This document shows, one piece after another, positions 1-12,472 of a DNA stretch of 64,000 nucleotides (its first letter is position 1; each line of letters begins with the position of its first letter). The notes beneath the pieces were generated by a model. That model was given only the letters and a program-made list of their open reading frames with translations. It was not told the origin of the DNA and searched no databases. This stretch comes from Dendrobium chrysotoxum (lineage: Eukaryota > Streptophyta > Magnoliopsida > Asparagales > Orchidaceae), in assembly GCA_019925795.1 (NCBI GenBank), contig CM034307.1, positions 66,898,864 through 66,962,863 on the forward strand. The letters are read 5' to 3'. The translations under genes and the position numbers were made by a program.

Positions 1-67
1 TCTTGCAAATATTAGAAACAAAATGTGCAAATGCTAATTTTGTTAAATGGAAGACTATAAACACTAA
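1..67 (-). other. Intron sequence of the minus-strand host gene, left of the LINE
   Basis: No coding signal is seen. It ends in the left copy of the LINE target duplication, so it was continuous with 3247 onward before insertion and is probably the same first intron as 3227-3543. The intron assignment is inference, because the acceptor site lies outside the window. Confidence 0.4.
48..67. repeat. Target-site duplication, left copy, of RTE LINE copy 1
   Basis: TGGAAGACTATAAACACTAA occurs here and perfectly at 3227-3246. The first one or two bases could equally belong to the TTG tail, so the true duplication is 18-20 bp. A perfect long duplication points to a fairly recent insertion. Confidence 0.93.
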
Positions 68-3000
68 CACTGTCGTTGCCAGGTCCCAAGTCCTGGATGA
101 GAAAAGTGGAGGGTTGCGTTAGATAGTCGACAGCCAGCGTAAAACTTGTCGAATAATAATGACATGAATCCTTTAAGAAATTGTGTTAATGCTAGGGCGT
201 CCCCTGGAAGCGACGCGTTGTATGGCCTGAATACAGCGACAAGTGTGCAAGGGCCGCTGCACCGCCGCTCGGGTGCAGTGTTAAATAGGCAAGGGTTACC
301 ACATCAAGGACGGATGTGGGCAAAGAAGCTAGTCCATGAAACTAAAATTAGGATAGGAACTTGGAATATAGGTTCCCTTACAGGAAAATTAATGGAATTA
401 ATAGATATTATGATTCATAGGAAGATAAATATTCTGTGCATTCAGGAAACTAAATGGGTTGGAGAGAAGGCTAAGGAGATTGATAGTTTAGGATTTAAAC
501 TTTGGTATTCGGGTAGGAGTCGTACTAGAAATGGTGTAGGTGTGATTTTAGATAAGAGTTTGAAGGATAATGTTATAAATATTAATAGAATTGGAGATAG
601 AATTATAGCTTTAAAGATTGTTGTTGATGCTAAGATTGTTAACATTATAAGTGCTTATGCTCCTCAAGTGAGTTTGGATATGGATTCAAAATTAAAATTT
701 TGGAATGACTTAGAAGAATTAATACAAAAGATACCTCTTGAAGAAAGAGTTTTTATTGGAGGAGATTTAAATGGACATGTTGGTAGAGAGGTAGATGATT
801 TTAAAAGCATTCATGGTGGCCATGGGTTTGGAACGACAAATGAAGGTGGTAAGTCCATATTAGATTTTTGTTTAGCTTATGATTTTTTAATTGCTAATAC
901 ATTATTTAAGAAAAGGAATGAGCATCTCATTACTTATAAAAATGGATATAGTACAACTCAGATTGATTATTTTCTTATAAGAAAATTAGATCGTTTAGAT
1001 TGCAAAGATTGTAAAGTTATTCCGAGTGAAAACTTATGTACCCAACATCGTTTATTAGTTTTGGACTTGAAGATAATGGGGAAGAAATTAAAAAATAAAG
1101 TAAAACGTTTTCCTAGGATTAGATGGGGGCATTTAAAGAATATTAACAAAAATATTTTTGAGAGTAAGATTTTAGATCTTAAGATTTTGTCTGTGCATGA
1201 GGATGCTAATGTTATGTGGGAAAAAGTGGCTAGTAATATTAAGAATATTGCAAAAGATGTGCTTGGAGTTTCAAAGGGAAAAGCTCCTAATAGTAAAAAT
1301 AGTTGGTGGTGGAATCCAAATGTGCAAGAAAAGATTAAAAATAAGAAGATTTGTTATAAAAATTGGTTTAATTGTAAAAATTCTGATAATTGGAAATTAT
1401 ATAAAGAGGCACGTAAGGAATCTAAGAAAGCAATATGTGATGCAAAGAGTTTAGCTTTTAGTGATTTATATAATATATTAGATACTAAGGAGGGAGAAAG
1501 ATATATGTATAAGCTAGCCAAACAAAGAGATAGGAGTAGTAAGGATTTAGTTCAAGTGAAGTGGATTAAGGATGAAGATCAAAAAGTACTTTTTTAGAAG
1601 ATGATATTCAACAAAGGTGGATGAGATATTTTGCTAAACTTTTTAATGAAGAATGTGAAAATAAAATTGACTGTAGTGACCTTAGCACCTTAAATGAAAA
1701 TAAAGATTTCTGTTTTTATCGGCGTATTAGTAAAACCGAAGTTAGAGAGGCTTTAAAGAAAATGAAGGGTGGAAAAGCTGTTGGACCTGATGATATTCCA
1801 ATAGAGGTGTGGAAATGCTTAGGAGATGAAAGAATTTCTTGGCTTACTAAACTTTTTAATACTGTTTTGAAGACTAAAAAGATGTCAGATGAGTGGAGAA
1901 TGAGTGTGTTAATCCCTATTTTTAAGAATAAAGGTGATGCACAAGATTGTGCGAATTATAGAGGAATTAAGTTAATGTGTCATACTTTAAAACTATGGGA
2001 ACGAGTTATGGAGCATAGGTTGCGGCGTGATACTAATGTTTCTCAAAATCAATTTGGATTTATGCCGGGTAGGTCTACTATGGAAGCCATACATTTATTA
2101 AGAGGTTTGATGGAGAAATATAGAGAGAATAAGGAGGATTTACATATGATATTTATTGATTTAGAAAAAGCATATGATAAAGTTCCAAGAGAAGTGCTAT
2201 GGAGAGTTCTTGAAAAGAAAGAAGTTAATAACGCTTATATTCAAATCATTAAAGATATGTATGCAGGAGCTATTACTTGTGTTCAAACACAAGGTGGTTT
2301 GACCAAGTATTTTCCTATTTCGGTTGGATTACACCAAGGATCAGCCTTAAGCCCATATCTTTTTGCTTTAGTCATCGATGTTCTCACTAGACATTTGCAA
2401 GAGGATGTACCTTGGTGTATGCTTTTTGCTGATGATATTCTTCTTGTTGATAAGACTAGAGAGGGAGTTGAAGGTAAACTAGAATTGTGGAGGTCAACCT
2501 TAGAGTCTAAAGGTTTTCGCTTGAGTAGATCTAAAACGGAATATATGGAGTGTAATTTTAGTAATAATAGACCTAGTGAGGGCATTGTGACTTTGGCCGA
2601 TCAAGTCATTAATAAGAGTACACGTTTTAGATATCTTGGATCTATTGTTCAGAGTGATGGTGATATAGATGGGGATATTATCAGCAGAATCCAAGTTGGA
2701 TGGTTGAAGTGGAGGAATGCATCGGGCTTATTGTGTGATAGAAAAGTACCCCTCAAACTTAAGGGAAAATTCTATAAGATGGTGGTGAGACCTGCAATGC
2801 TCTATGGTGCTGAATGTTGGCCATTAAAAGAGAAGCATAATTCTAAGTTAAGTGTTGCAGAGATGAGGATGCTCAGGTGGATGAGTGGCTTTACCCTTAG
2901 AGATAGGATACGAAATGAGCATATTCGTGAAAAGGTTGGAGTAGCTCCAGTGGAAGATAAGATTAGAGAGAGTCGCCTTAGATGGTTTGGTCACGTAAAA

Positions 3001-3226
3001 CGGCGGCCTCCCGATGACCCGGTTAGGAAAGTAGAGGTCTTAGATTTGACTTATGTTAAGAAAGGTAGAGGTAGACCTAAAAAGACTTGGTTAGAAAATA
3101 TTAGAAATGATCTTTCTTTATTAGATTTAAACGAGAATTTGACTTTTAATAGGACACAATGGAGAAAAAGGATTCATGTAGCCGACCCCACGTAGTGGGA
3201 TAAAGGCTTGATGTTGTTGTTGTTGT
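68..3226 (+). mobile_element. Full-length RTE-clade non-LTR retrotransposon, copy 1
   Basis: The element starts CACTGTCGTTGCC and ends in a (TTG)n tail instead of poly-A, as plant RTE elements do. Between these ends is a single long reading frame with an apurinic-like endonuclease followed by reverse transcriptase. The flanking 19-20 bp duplication fixes both ends. A second copy (31716-34720, minus) starts and ends with the same sequences, which confirms that this one is not 5'-truncated. It sits in the first intron of the minus-strand gene whose first exon is 3544-3706. Confidence 0.95.
164..3195 (+). pseudogene. RTE endonuclease-reverse transcriptase polyprotein, one frameshift
   Basis: The ATG at 164 is preferred because the second copy in the window has an ATG at the equivalent place (MNPL...). 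The first half is an endonuclease/exonuclease/phosphatase fold with GTWNIG, CIQETKW, GGDLNGHVG, TQIDYF and QHRLL. The second half is reverse transcriptase with QFGFMPGRST, FIDLEKAYDKVP, HQGSALSPYLF and the catalytic FADD at about 2426, then the RTE tail region RWFGHVKRR. Together they cleave target DNA and prime reverse transcription at the nick. One T is missing from a run near 1590-1595 compared with the second copy. This puts a stop at about 1595 and splits the protein in two (164-1597 and 1621-3195). Everything else looks intact, so this copy is one base from a full reading frame. Confidence 0.93.
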
Positions 3227-3543
3227 TGGAAGACTATAAACACTAATTAATTAATCCAATCCAAACAAGCACTTATTCCTTAGAAAATGAAGTTACCAGA
3301 TCTGACAAGCTTTTCATTGTAAATTCATTAACATGAATCCATTGTCAATGGAGCACCCAAACAGGGCATACTTCGCCTGCACACCCTCACAAAGTTAGTC
3401 ATTTGCAAATAACACGACTAGCAACAACTATCATGCATTGCAAGCATATGAAATAAGATAAAAATGAAAAGCTAGAGATGAGGAGAGTATGATCACCGCA
3501 ACAGCAACAACAAAGATGCAATCAAGGAAGGAATAAATCTAAC
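3227..3543 (-). other. First intron of the minus-strand host gene (5' part)
   Basis: Read on the minus strand, the sequence begins GTTAGATTT directly after the exon at 3544 and is T-rich, as plant introns are. The LINE lies within it. No exon is seen between 3227 and 3543. Confidence 0.5.
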
Positions 3544-3706
3544 CAGGGGGGGTCGCTGCGGAACAGACAGCCGCTCGAGAGATCAAATTTGGGGATCTGA
3601 AACGAAACCCTCTGATTCCGCGTGTCGCCGAGGGTCGAGTTGAGAAAAGCGCCGCCTTTTTCTCGGGAGCTTGCCCCCTCAGAGCAGCGAAGTAGACGGC
3701 CGCCAT
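3544..3706 (-). CDS. First coding exon of a host gene, likely a chloroplast-targeted protein (partial)
   Basis: The minus strand reads ATG GCG GCC at 3706 in a good plant start context (CTAATGGCGG). It stays open for 54 codons plus one base to a donor CTG|GTTAGA at 3544/3543, so the intron is phase 1. The exon is GC-rich in very AT-rich surroundings. The peptide begins MAAVYFAALRG, is rich in Ala, Arg and Ser with almost no acidic residues (one Glu), and ends near AAVCSAATPP, which resembles a stromal processing site. This composition is that of a chloroplast transit peptide; a mitochondrial presequence is the alternative. The mature protein is encoded left of the window, so I cannot name the gene. 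The exon was inferred from base composition, start context and donor. No transcript evidence is available here. Confidence 0.6.
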
Positions 3707-3976
3707 TAGGTTTGGGTTTTCGGGATGAGCGTGACAGTAGGGTTTTAGAGAAGAGTTAGGCGTCGCAGCACATCATCGCCGACGTCAAAAGCGGAAGCGG
3801 AGAGCGATGTTTGACGAGAGACCGAGAGGGAGAGACTAGTTGGAAATGCCGAAATGCAGCAGCTGGTGCAAGCAAGCTGGTTCAGAGTGGTTCTTCGACG
3901 GAATAAACAAATGGATTGGTGGAAAGAAAATCCTACCACGAAGTTCGAAACATTTGACTATTGCTCATATATATAT
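3707..3976 (-). promoter_or_regulatory. 5' leader and TATA-like promoter of the transit-peptide gene
   Basis: Upstream of the ATG (3707 to about 3940) is a C/T-rich leader on the minus strand, including CTCTCCCTCTCGGTCTCTCG, as in many plant 5' UTRs. A TATATATAT run at 3967-3976 would place the transcription start near 3935-3945 and give a leader of roughly 230 nt. Confidence 0.4.
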
Positions 3977-3979
3977 TTT

Positions 3980-4370
3980 TTTTAAATTAGACGGCTTATA
4001 TTTTGATTTGAGCAAAAAACGTTCAAAATTTTATTTTGGGCGAAATTTTTTTGTGTTGAAATAAGAGGGATATTCAAGCGTACATTGGATCGACTACTTC
4101 TTTGTATCCTGCAAGCATCCATTCGAGCACCATTCAACAAACATAGTATTAAGCTCATTTCGAAATTTATATAAGGTTCTAATGCATAATAATGTAGCTT
4201 TTACTCTCAAATATGCATTACGCTGCTGTTCATAGCATGCAAGCTGCATGGAAATTTTTTTAAAATTGCAATGAACATACAAAGCAATTTTCTTTAATTT
4301 TTTCACCTTTAATTAAATTTTTTCTTTCTTATGTATAAATATAAGTTCTTCTTGAAATCATCATTATTCT
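3980..4370. other. Intergenic, nothing recognised
   Basis: AT-rich DNA upstream of the minus-strand gene. No reading frame, repeat or transposon end was recognised. Confidence 0.5.
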
Positions 4371-5400
4371 TGGTACATCAGCAAAAATCACCTTTATTGG
4401 GCACAAATCTTGAGACATATTTGAACTGAAAACTATTAAAATTAATTTCAAAACCATACAAACTCTGATTTCAGCAATTTTATAATCAAGCTGAAGTTTT
4501 CGACAAAACAAACCCAACGATATAAAAAATGATCCTATATATCCGAGCCCGAATGAACCCAAATCAATGACCTGAAGTGAAATGGGAAACTTCATGATAT
4601 TACTTGAATGACTAAACGATCTTCAAATTTGACATGCATAAAGTCGAATCTAGTGCCTCGATGAGACGAACCTATGAGCCCAAGATCGCTCAATATTAAG
4701 GCACTTAAATGTTGAACGAACGTTTTATGATTAAGAGAATAATACATATCATCCAATGAAGTATTTTAGGCTTTCTCTATATCTACAGGTCATGCTACTC
4801 TAAAAAATCTATAAATAGCCCCCTCACTCTCTACATGGAGGAGGAGGAGGAGCTTGGACTTGGAGCCTAAACTTTAGCGTGAGACTTACGAGAGTTATGA
4901 GGTTCCAAAGATCCCAAGCACCCCCATTGCTGGGCTACTGTCCCGGTCATCACCATGGATCATTAATTAACCAACCATTATGGTCCTTCCAACCTTTATC
5001 ACCCATCGATTATGGTCATTTTTGACCTTTGTTGCTCACTGATTGCGATCCTTCCAACCTCTATCACTCGTCAGCTACAATTCTCCACGCCCGACTATGG
5101 TCCTTCGACCTCCATCGCCCGACTCCTCTGACCATCGTCAACCGACTACAATCCTCTATCCATCGATTATGGTTCTTTTGACCATCATTCGATTACCATC
5201 CTCAAATCACCATCATCTGACTATAATCCTTTCGACTACTGTCTCCTAAATACGGTCTTCCGACCTCTGCTACTCGACTATGATCATATGTCCTTCATCG
5301 CTCAACTACGATCCTTTGACCACCGTCACCGACTACGACACACCGACCTACAATATTTTGATCATTATTGCATGGCTATCTTGACGCATGTTTATATCAT
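4371..5400 (+). mobile_element. Decayed LTR related to the gag-only element's LTR (probably solo)
   Basis: The sequence follows the LTR at 51982-52972 block by block: a start like TGGTACATCA, then CTCTGATTTCAGCA, GAGACGAA..GAGCCCAAGATC, and a TATA region CTATAAATAG at 4809-4818. It is much diverged. The 3' end could not be placed and no internal region or second LTR follows, so a solo LTR or truncated copy is likely. The right coordinate is approximate. Confidence 0.7.
4975..5345 (+). repeat. Degenerate minisatellite inside the LTR relic
   Basis: Imperfect units of about 30-40 bp built on CGACTATGGTCCTTC followed by GACCTCCATCGCC. The same motif, reverse complemented, occurs in the solo LTR at about 28870-29150. 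It lies downstream of the LTR TATA box. Confidence 0.75.
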
Positions 5401-6321
5401 CACCGATAATTACTAACAATGTCAACACATGTCATTGAAATCAATTTTGACTCACAACTTCAACCCTTGAGTTTATGTTGGATTCCTGGCAAAGGGATTT
5501 GACAACCTCAATTGTTTACTAATTTTAGCTAATATGACAAAAGATGTAACTAAATTGTTAAATAATTTTAGCTAATATGACATCGTATGGTTGTAATTTA
5601 TAATGGACGCTTCAGAAATGAAGCACCAGTGCAGTGGAGCCACCATCATCTTCATCTTATATGTCTGTAATATCATCTTCATCAACTCTTAAATCAGTGT
5701 TCGATTCATAATCATTAAGAGGTGTTGGATTAACTGATATTGCATTATCCTCATTGATTACCACTTACTCAATGCCTGTAAGAATACTTTGCCATGAGCA
5801 CATGACGATATTTTATAATTATAGTTGACACTTGACAGATCAATATTGAATTGATATAGATACCTCATGGAAGATTTGTAATTATTTCTGCTAGAGGAGT
5901 TGAAATCATAATTTATGATCCACCAAAATGATACATCATCTCTAGTTTCAAATTACATTTACTATTATTATTATTATTTTGCATCTTTGTAAATGTGCAT
6001 ACAAGATCTCTAAAATCTTCGAGGCTAATAATAATTAGAATCATTTAACATTTGCTTTGTTTTCTGCTTTGTTTTCTGCTAAGATTTCAACCAATTTGCC
6101 TATCTTCTTCTCATTCTTTTTCATAAATCATAAGAATATTAATGCTTAATTACTCATAACAATTATTATTTTTTTACTATTTAGTTCAAACAAGGTTCAA
6201 AGTAAGTTTGAATAGAGGTCAAATTAACATACTTCAATATATTTGGAATCTTATTTAAATGGAGATTGAACAAAGTTAAGAGATTCAAACATGATTTAAA
6301 TTTTCTAAGTACAGTACCCAT

Positions 6322-6382
<61 letters not shown>

Positions 6383-6575
6383 AAAATGCTCTTTAATATA
6401 TCATTTTTAATAAGTTATTAAAATAAAATTTATATTTCTAATTTTTATTAGATAGTTCATATTTTTATTTTGAATTTTCAAAAAAAAATTTATATAATAA
6501 ACATATTTATTATTGTCCATCTAATACATATATCATATTTTACTACAATATTTACATATGTGGATGTCGGATGCT
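5400..6575. other. AT-rich non-coding spacer
   Basis: No gene seen. It includes a short direct repeat TTTTAGCTAATATGACA near 5524 and 5566 and the TA microsatellite at 6325-6379. Confidence 0.5.
6325..6379. repeat. (TA)n microsatellite
   Basis: About 27 uninterrupted TA units. Confidence 0.97.
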
Positions 6576-6629
6576 GATCACTACCAAAAAAAAGGTTTTC
6601 ATGGCACTAAATTTTAACTTTTTCGACGG

Positions 6630-6790
6630 TTATAACTACCACTAAATTTCTTGCAACAGTTCTAAAACAGCTACAAAACCGCCGTATTTGCAATCCGCTG
6701 CAAAGATCTTCCACGGCAGTTTTAAGACTGTTGGGGTAGATTTACTGAAGTGCTAGTTTTAGCAGCGGTTTCAACCGCCAGAATAGCTTT
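6630..6790. repeat. Left subterminal GCGGTT/AACCGC repeats of the CACTA element
   Basis: Motifs such as AAAACCGCCG, AGCGGTTTCAACCGCC and GCAACAGTTCT recur here. Related motifs (CAACCGCTATTG, ACCGGTTTGAAAACTGC) occur near the right end. In this superfamily such repeats are transposase binding sites. Confidence 0.6.
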
Positions 6791-7477
6791 ATTTTTATAT
6801 AAAAAAATTACAGAATCATTCCAGAAATAAAACAGCTTCACACTCATTCATTTTTTTCTGCCTATAATGAGAAACACATGAACAATTTCACAGGAACAAT
6901 TTCATAGGCAATTAAGTATTTCTATACATGTATAGATCGATGAACAAACCATTTCATTAGTTTTCCAATAGAAAAATACATGTTAAAGTTTACAGGACGG
7001 CAATGGCAAAGCACTAAATGTCTTCATGTAGATATCAAAATAGTATCAGATGATTGTTTGCAAGCTTTGTTGAAAAGTACAAAGCAATTTATAATTATTT
7101 TTTCTTTAGAAAAAGTTGGTTTTTGTAATTTCAATTTTGAAATCGAAGTGTCATTATGAATGATATATAATCTCGGAAGATGAAATTATCATTCTCTAAT
7201 GGGTTCAGATTACAAAACTGCAACCTTCATTTTAGTTATCGTAGTTAAATTCAAGAAGGAACTGCATAAGACCCCAAGGGCCAAGATAATGTTCAATCGA
7301 GTATTTAGTTACGAAAATCTGGATGTACTATCATTAATTTCATATTCTGAATCATAACGATAAATGATATATCTTTCAAAGAAAAAAAAACTATCATTTA
7401 TCATTAATCATTTAAATATGACGATAATGATCGACCTTGATTTTTTTGTTTTCCCAAAGAGGATAATGTCATCTTTT

Positions 7478-7524
7478 CTCCATTCTATTTAGCTCATTCT
7501 ATTTAGTAGCTAAATAGAATGGAG
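7478..7524. repeat. Perfect 16-bp inverted repeat
   Basis: CTCCATTCTATTTAGC at 7478-7493 faces its reverse complement at 7509-7524 across a 15-nt loop that carries part of the same motif. It could form a hairpin. No function is assigned. Confidence 0.9.
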
Positions 7525-9969
7525 TTTGATATTTTTTGGGGTCTTAAATCTCTTACAAAGGCAAGCGTTCGTTGTTAATTACATCATAGAAATTTTGAGT
7601 TTCTTACGAATACTCTTGATTAAAATAATAGTAGGAATTTCATTTAGAATTTTCAAGAAATGATATGAAAGGAATGAGGTGAGAATTTCAAATGGGATTG
7701 GATCAATTTTGAGCACTTATTTTTGGAGGCCAAATGATGAGAAGTAGGAGATATTTTGAAATTCTGAAATAATTTGAAAACACCCTAATCTATCCTATGT
7801 GTTGGGCTTTACATTTTGATTTAGAGAAGATTTTAGTTTGAGTTGTCATTTTATTAGAATGTTGGGATTAGATTCTCGAAGTAAAGGACTTATGATTTTA
7901 GGTCCGCCTCAGAACCTATGTCTAAGTTGGGCACTAAACGATAGTGACCCAAACCTAACTAATGACATGCAAACATGGGCTTACATTGGCCTAGATTTGA
8001 GTGCTAGTTAAACCACCAGGTGCTTTCAAATTATGTATCCATCATTATGAAAGATGGGTAGGCTTGTTATTTACATTTTGGAGAATTTGGGGCCGATATC
8101 TAGAGAATGTCCTAATCAACCCCTTTACTTATGTAGGCTGATTATGCTCAAATGCAATTAAGATTTTATTAATTTAATTAGTTTCTAATACGATTCATGC
8201 TGATTGACCTTGTATGCATAAATGATAAAAAACAGTTTAAAAATTTGGCTTAAAAATAATTTTTTTCTTAGAGATGCACAACATCTCCTAGATAGAGCTG
8301 CACCCTAATAGGTCAAATGGTTCTTCAAGAACCGCGGGCAGGAAGGTGCCTAACAAGGAAGATATGTCATAATATTAATACATAAGACCCTAAGTATGCC
8401 TGAGCTTACTTCTTAAGATTGTTTATCCTTTTATGTTGGCCTAAATATTTTTATTTTAATTACATGTAACAAATTTTATCCTTAGAAAGTGTAACCTAAT
8501 TTAGGCTAAAATGAAAGTGGCATGCAGAATAAGAAATCTAGAAAAATTATGAAACTCCTAAGGCATGGAAAGTAAACAAACCAATTACATAACATCATCA
8601 AATCATATCAAATGAATGTAAAAGACTATATGACAAATGCCACTTAAATACAACCCAGGATCTGCAAAAATTAAAAGTGGTCAAGCACCACTAACAATAA
8701 ACCCGAATTCTAATCCTAATAAGGACACAAGTTTCTAAAATGGGATATTTTCTTCTTCGTGACCTTTATTTCTTCATCTTCTTTCCTTCTTTGAGCTCTT
8801 TGGATATGTCGAATCTGGATACTCAAATGAAAAGAACTCCTCCCCAAATGAGTTTTTCTTTCCTCTTTGGATTATCAAGTCATCCCAATTTAAAATTTCA
8901 AATGAAAAGAGCTTTCTCCTAAGGGAAGTTTCCTTCCTCTTTGAAATTCAAATTAGATATTTAATATCCAATTTTAGTTTGCTTTCACAACTCATATTGA
9001 ATTTAAATTTACATATAGAAAATACAAAAGGGGCTCTAATACAACCTACAGTGTTATCTTAAACAGTTTATGTAAGATTATCTAGAAATTCCAAACATGT
9101 GTATAAATAATTTGCTCACATTTGAGCACAATAAGACTTGTCCATGCTCTTTTAAATTTTTAGGGGGCTAGGCATTTAAAGCACCTATAAAAAAAATTAT
9201 TAATTATAATTTAATTAGCCCCCTTTTCTTTTAGCCTTACATGAGCATGGCCACATGCGAAAGATTTTATTAGCATCCAGATCATCCTAACCTAGAAAAA
9301 TCTAGTGTCCATTACACTATATCACAAGTAATATGGTAAAGAAAAATATTACATCATAAGCAATCACAACAATCAAGTCATAACAATCAGCATGTAGTGA
9401 AATTCGTGAAAAATCTTGTCACACAACTAGTAAAAAAGAAAGAAAACTAGGATTGGTTGTCCTAACAAATCATCTAATTTGTGTGGCTTGGATATGTACT
9501 AGGTTGGGTTATTGTTGGAGTTTTCTAGTGATTACTTTTGTTTGTTTTTAGGCTGAAAGAATTTTAATTTGAGTTTAAATGTTAGTGTCTTAATATTTAT
9601 TTTAAGGTGAGTTTTAAGTGTTAGAGTTGATTAATTATTTATTTTCTAAGATTTTAAAATTTTAATTAGGTTCTTTAGTTCTTAAGCCTCAAAATTTAAT
9701 ACACTTATGCTCTCCAAAATAGAATCTATATAAGGTATGGAGGCTTCCATTAATTAATGATTTAAAGTTAGTTATTTAGATTGAATAACAATTGCCTTTG
9801 TTTACACCATGGCCGTGAGATTTATTTCATCATCCTTAGAGCTAACTTAATAGCTTCGTAGGCCTGGATTATCTAATAATTATCTTTAGGTTTAGGTTTA
9901 ATTTAGTTTGTTGATTAAGTTATATAAATTTGTGATTATCTTGTTGATATTTTTTATTCTAATTGTTAA

Positions 9970-10445
9970 TATTTGTCATCAACCGATTCGTGACATTATC
10001 ACAATGGGCTCGAGAATCCAAGCCTCCTTGGGACACAGCCCCAAACTAGAAGTAGTACATTCTAAAAACCTGATTTGATGTAGTTGTATTAAGAATTTAA
10101 TTACTTTTTTAATTGATTTATTGCTGACCTAATTAAGTTTATAATTTATATTTTACACTCCATTGAATCCGTTTATGGCATTGTCACAACTGGCTCGATG
10201 ACTAAGGCCTCCTTAGGACATGTAGCCCTACAGCTCATGATAGTCCATTCTAAAAACTTTATCAAAGGAGTACTCATTGTATTAATGATTTAGGTTCATT
10301 CAGTTAGTTAATGGATTATTAATTTTATGATTTTCATCCCACCAAATTTGTTCGTGGCGTTGTCATAATAGGCTCAACGATCCAAGCATCCTTAGGACAT
10401 GTAGTCCCGCAGCTCGAGATAGTCTATCCTAAAACCTTCATTGGT
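9970..10445 (+). repeat. Three diverged tandem units of about 185 bp inside the CACTA element
   Basis: Each unit has the order TTCGTGGCATTGTCA, GGCTCGA, CAAGCCTCCTT(A/G)GGACA, then CATTCTAAAAAC. They start near 9980, 10165 and 10350. The copies are clearly related but diverged. Confidence 0.75.
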
Positions 10446-12430
10446 GGAATGTTGGTTATGTATTTTAATTTTAGTTATCTGATTTTACTAATTGGATTAA
10501 TGGTTTGCTGGAGTTTTGATCATTTATTTAATTTTGGGATTTTATGAATTATTTTAATTTATTAAAAGGACGGTCCAATTTTTTGACTTTTTAATTTTTA
10601 ATAATTTATGGAGTTTTCTTATTTTTAATAAATATTAGATCTTAAGATGAGTAAAAAAATGCCAAGTTTGCTAGATTTGAATTTTTCTAGAATTAGTTAT
10701 GATTTTTTAAAGTTTTGATTTAATTTTAAATTAAAGTTATCCAAAAAGTTGACTTTTTTACTTTTGAGTAATTTTTGGAAATTTGGTATTTTTAATAAAT
10801 ATTAGATTCTTAAAGAAGTCCAATTCCTTTGAGTTTGCTCAATTTAGAGTTTTCTATAATTAGTCATAAATTTTTGAAATTGTGATAATTAATTAAATTA
10901 TTTAATTTGTTAATTAGGGAGATTTTCTCATCTTCGTACCAAACTGATTCCAAATTGCATGAAATACCTTCTAAATGTCAGGAATGACTTATATGAGTGT
11001 TTTCAAGAGTTTCAAATTTATTTGGTATTTTTATAATTTTTAATTATTTATTTTAATTAGTTATTAATTTTTTCTAATTATTAAATTCATGAGAATTTTG
11101 ATGTCTAGTGAATGGGGCTTTTAATTTTCCTATGTAGACAGTTTCATTATGACCATTTTGAGATATTATTTATAATTTTGGGATTTAATTTAAATTTATT
11201 ATATTTTTTGGAAGTTTCAGGCCCGTTGAGGGGGCTGATTTTTATTTGATTAATTTTTTGACATAATGAAGTCCAAATCTAGTGAAACTTGAACCTATGG
11301 TCCATGATGTCACTAAGTTTGGTGTTCCTGGGTTTCACCCCAATTGGGTGTGTGTGAAATTTCTTAGAATTTTTTTAAGTTTCTTAGATATTATCTTTAA
11401 TTATTTTTTAGGTGTCACTAGTATTCTAACGGATCCAAAGTTTAGTTCATCTAATCCTGACATACATGCGATCACACCAAAGCAAAATTGCAACCAAATC
11501 CTATCAATTTGGGGAGTTATAAATTTTTAAAGCTTTGGATCCAAAATGGACCCTTCACTTTAAAAATTCACATCATAAAAATCCTGAGAGCACCTGTACC
11601 TAAAAAGAAAATGCAGGGGATGCCTAAGATGCTCAAAAAATTTTTCACAAAAAATTTATTCAAGTTTAACCACTCAATCATGAGAAAATTGCCAAAAATG
11701 AATTTCAAATATTATTAATTTTCTCGTAATACATAGATTAAAATCTGTCAAAATTATTTTTAAATTAAACTTGGTCTCAAGTCTTTTCCAATTGCACCAA
11801 AATCATCCAATTTGATGAAAAAATGGATTTTCTATGAATTTTTAAAGTTACTTAGCAATTAATTGAATTTTGAATTCAATTTAATAATGGAAACAAAGAC
11901 ATTACCTTTTCTTTGGCCGACGCGTGTTAGGACATGCGGCGGGATGAAACTGTGGATGAGGTTTTGACTTAACCATGTCAGTATAGCTTCGGCCTCGTTC
12001 GATTAGGTCGCGAAAATGCGGAAGGCTCAAATTGAGCCACATGGCCCGATTTGGATGAAACGGCGCACATTCGAAACATGCTGAAGCACGATCAAATGGC
12101 TCTGATCGAGCCAGATCAATTTCAATTCAAAAGTGAACTAATATCTTCAATTTCTTGTAAATTTTAAAATACTTAATCAAATTCTATGAAATTTAAAACA
12201 TAAGCTTGTGCTGTCCTAATCTTCCAATGCATGTAGTTTGGGGGTTCAATGCATTATAGATTTTGAGCTATTTTAAATTGATTTCCTAGCTAAAAGTTAA
12301 GATTTCTCATACATAAGTGGATGGATTTTGATGATCTTGGGCTCCTTTTGCTCCTGAGAGTGTCCTCTCCAACTTTGTTGAAGACTCTAAGACCTAGTTA
12401 TGGATGGATTAAAAGTTGTTTTCAAATCTT

Positions 12431-12472
12431 CACACACACACACACACACACTCTCTCTATCTCTTTCTCTCT
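12431..12472. repeat. (CA)n(CT)n microsatellite
   Basis: A run of about ten CA units is followed by a CT-rich run. Confidence 0.9.

Noticed and set aside
3745..3939. 64-aa minus-strand frame upstream of the transit-peptide exon
   Set aside because: It falls in the presumed leader, stops before the exon and has no domain. The downstream ATG has the better context.
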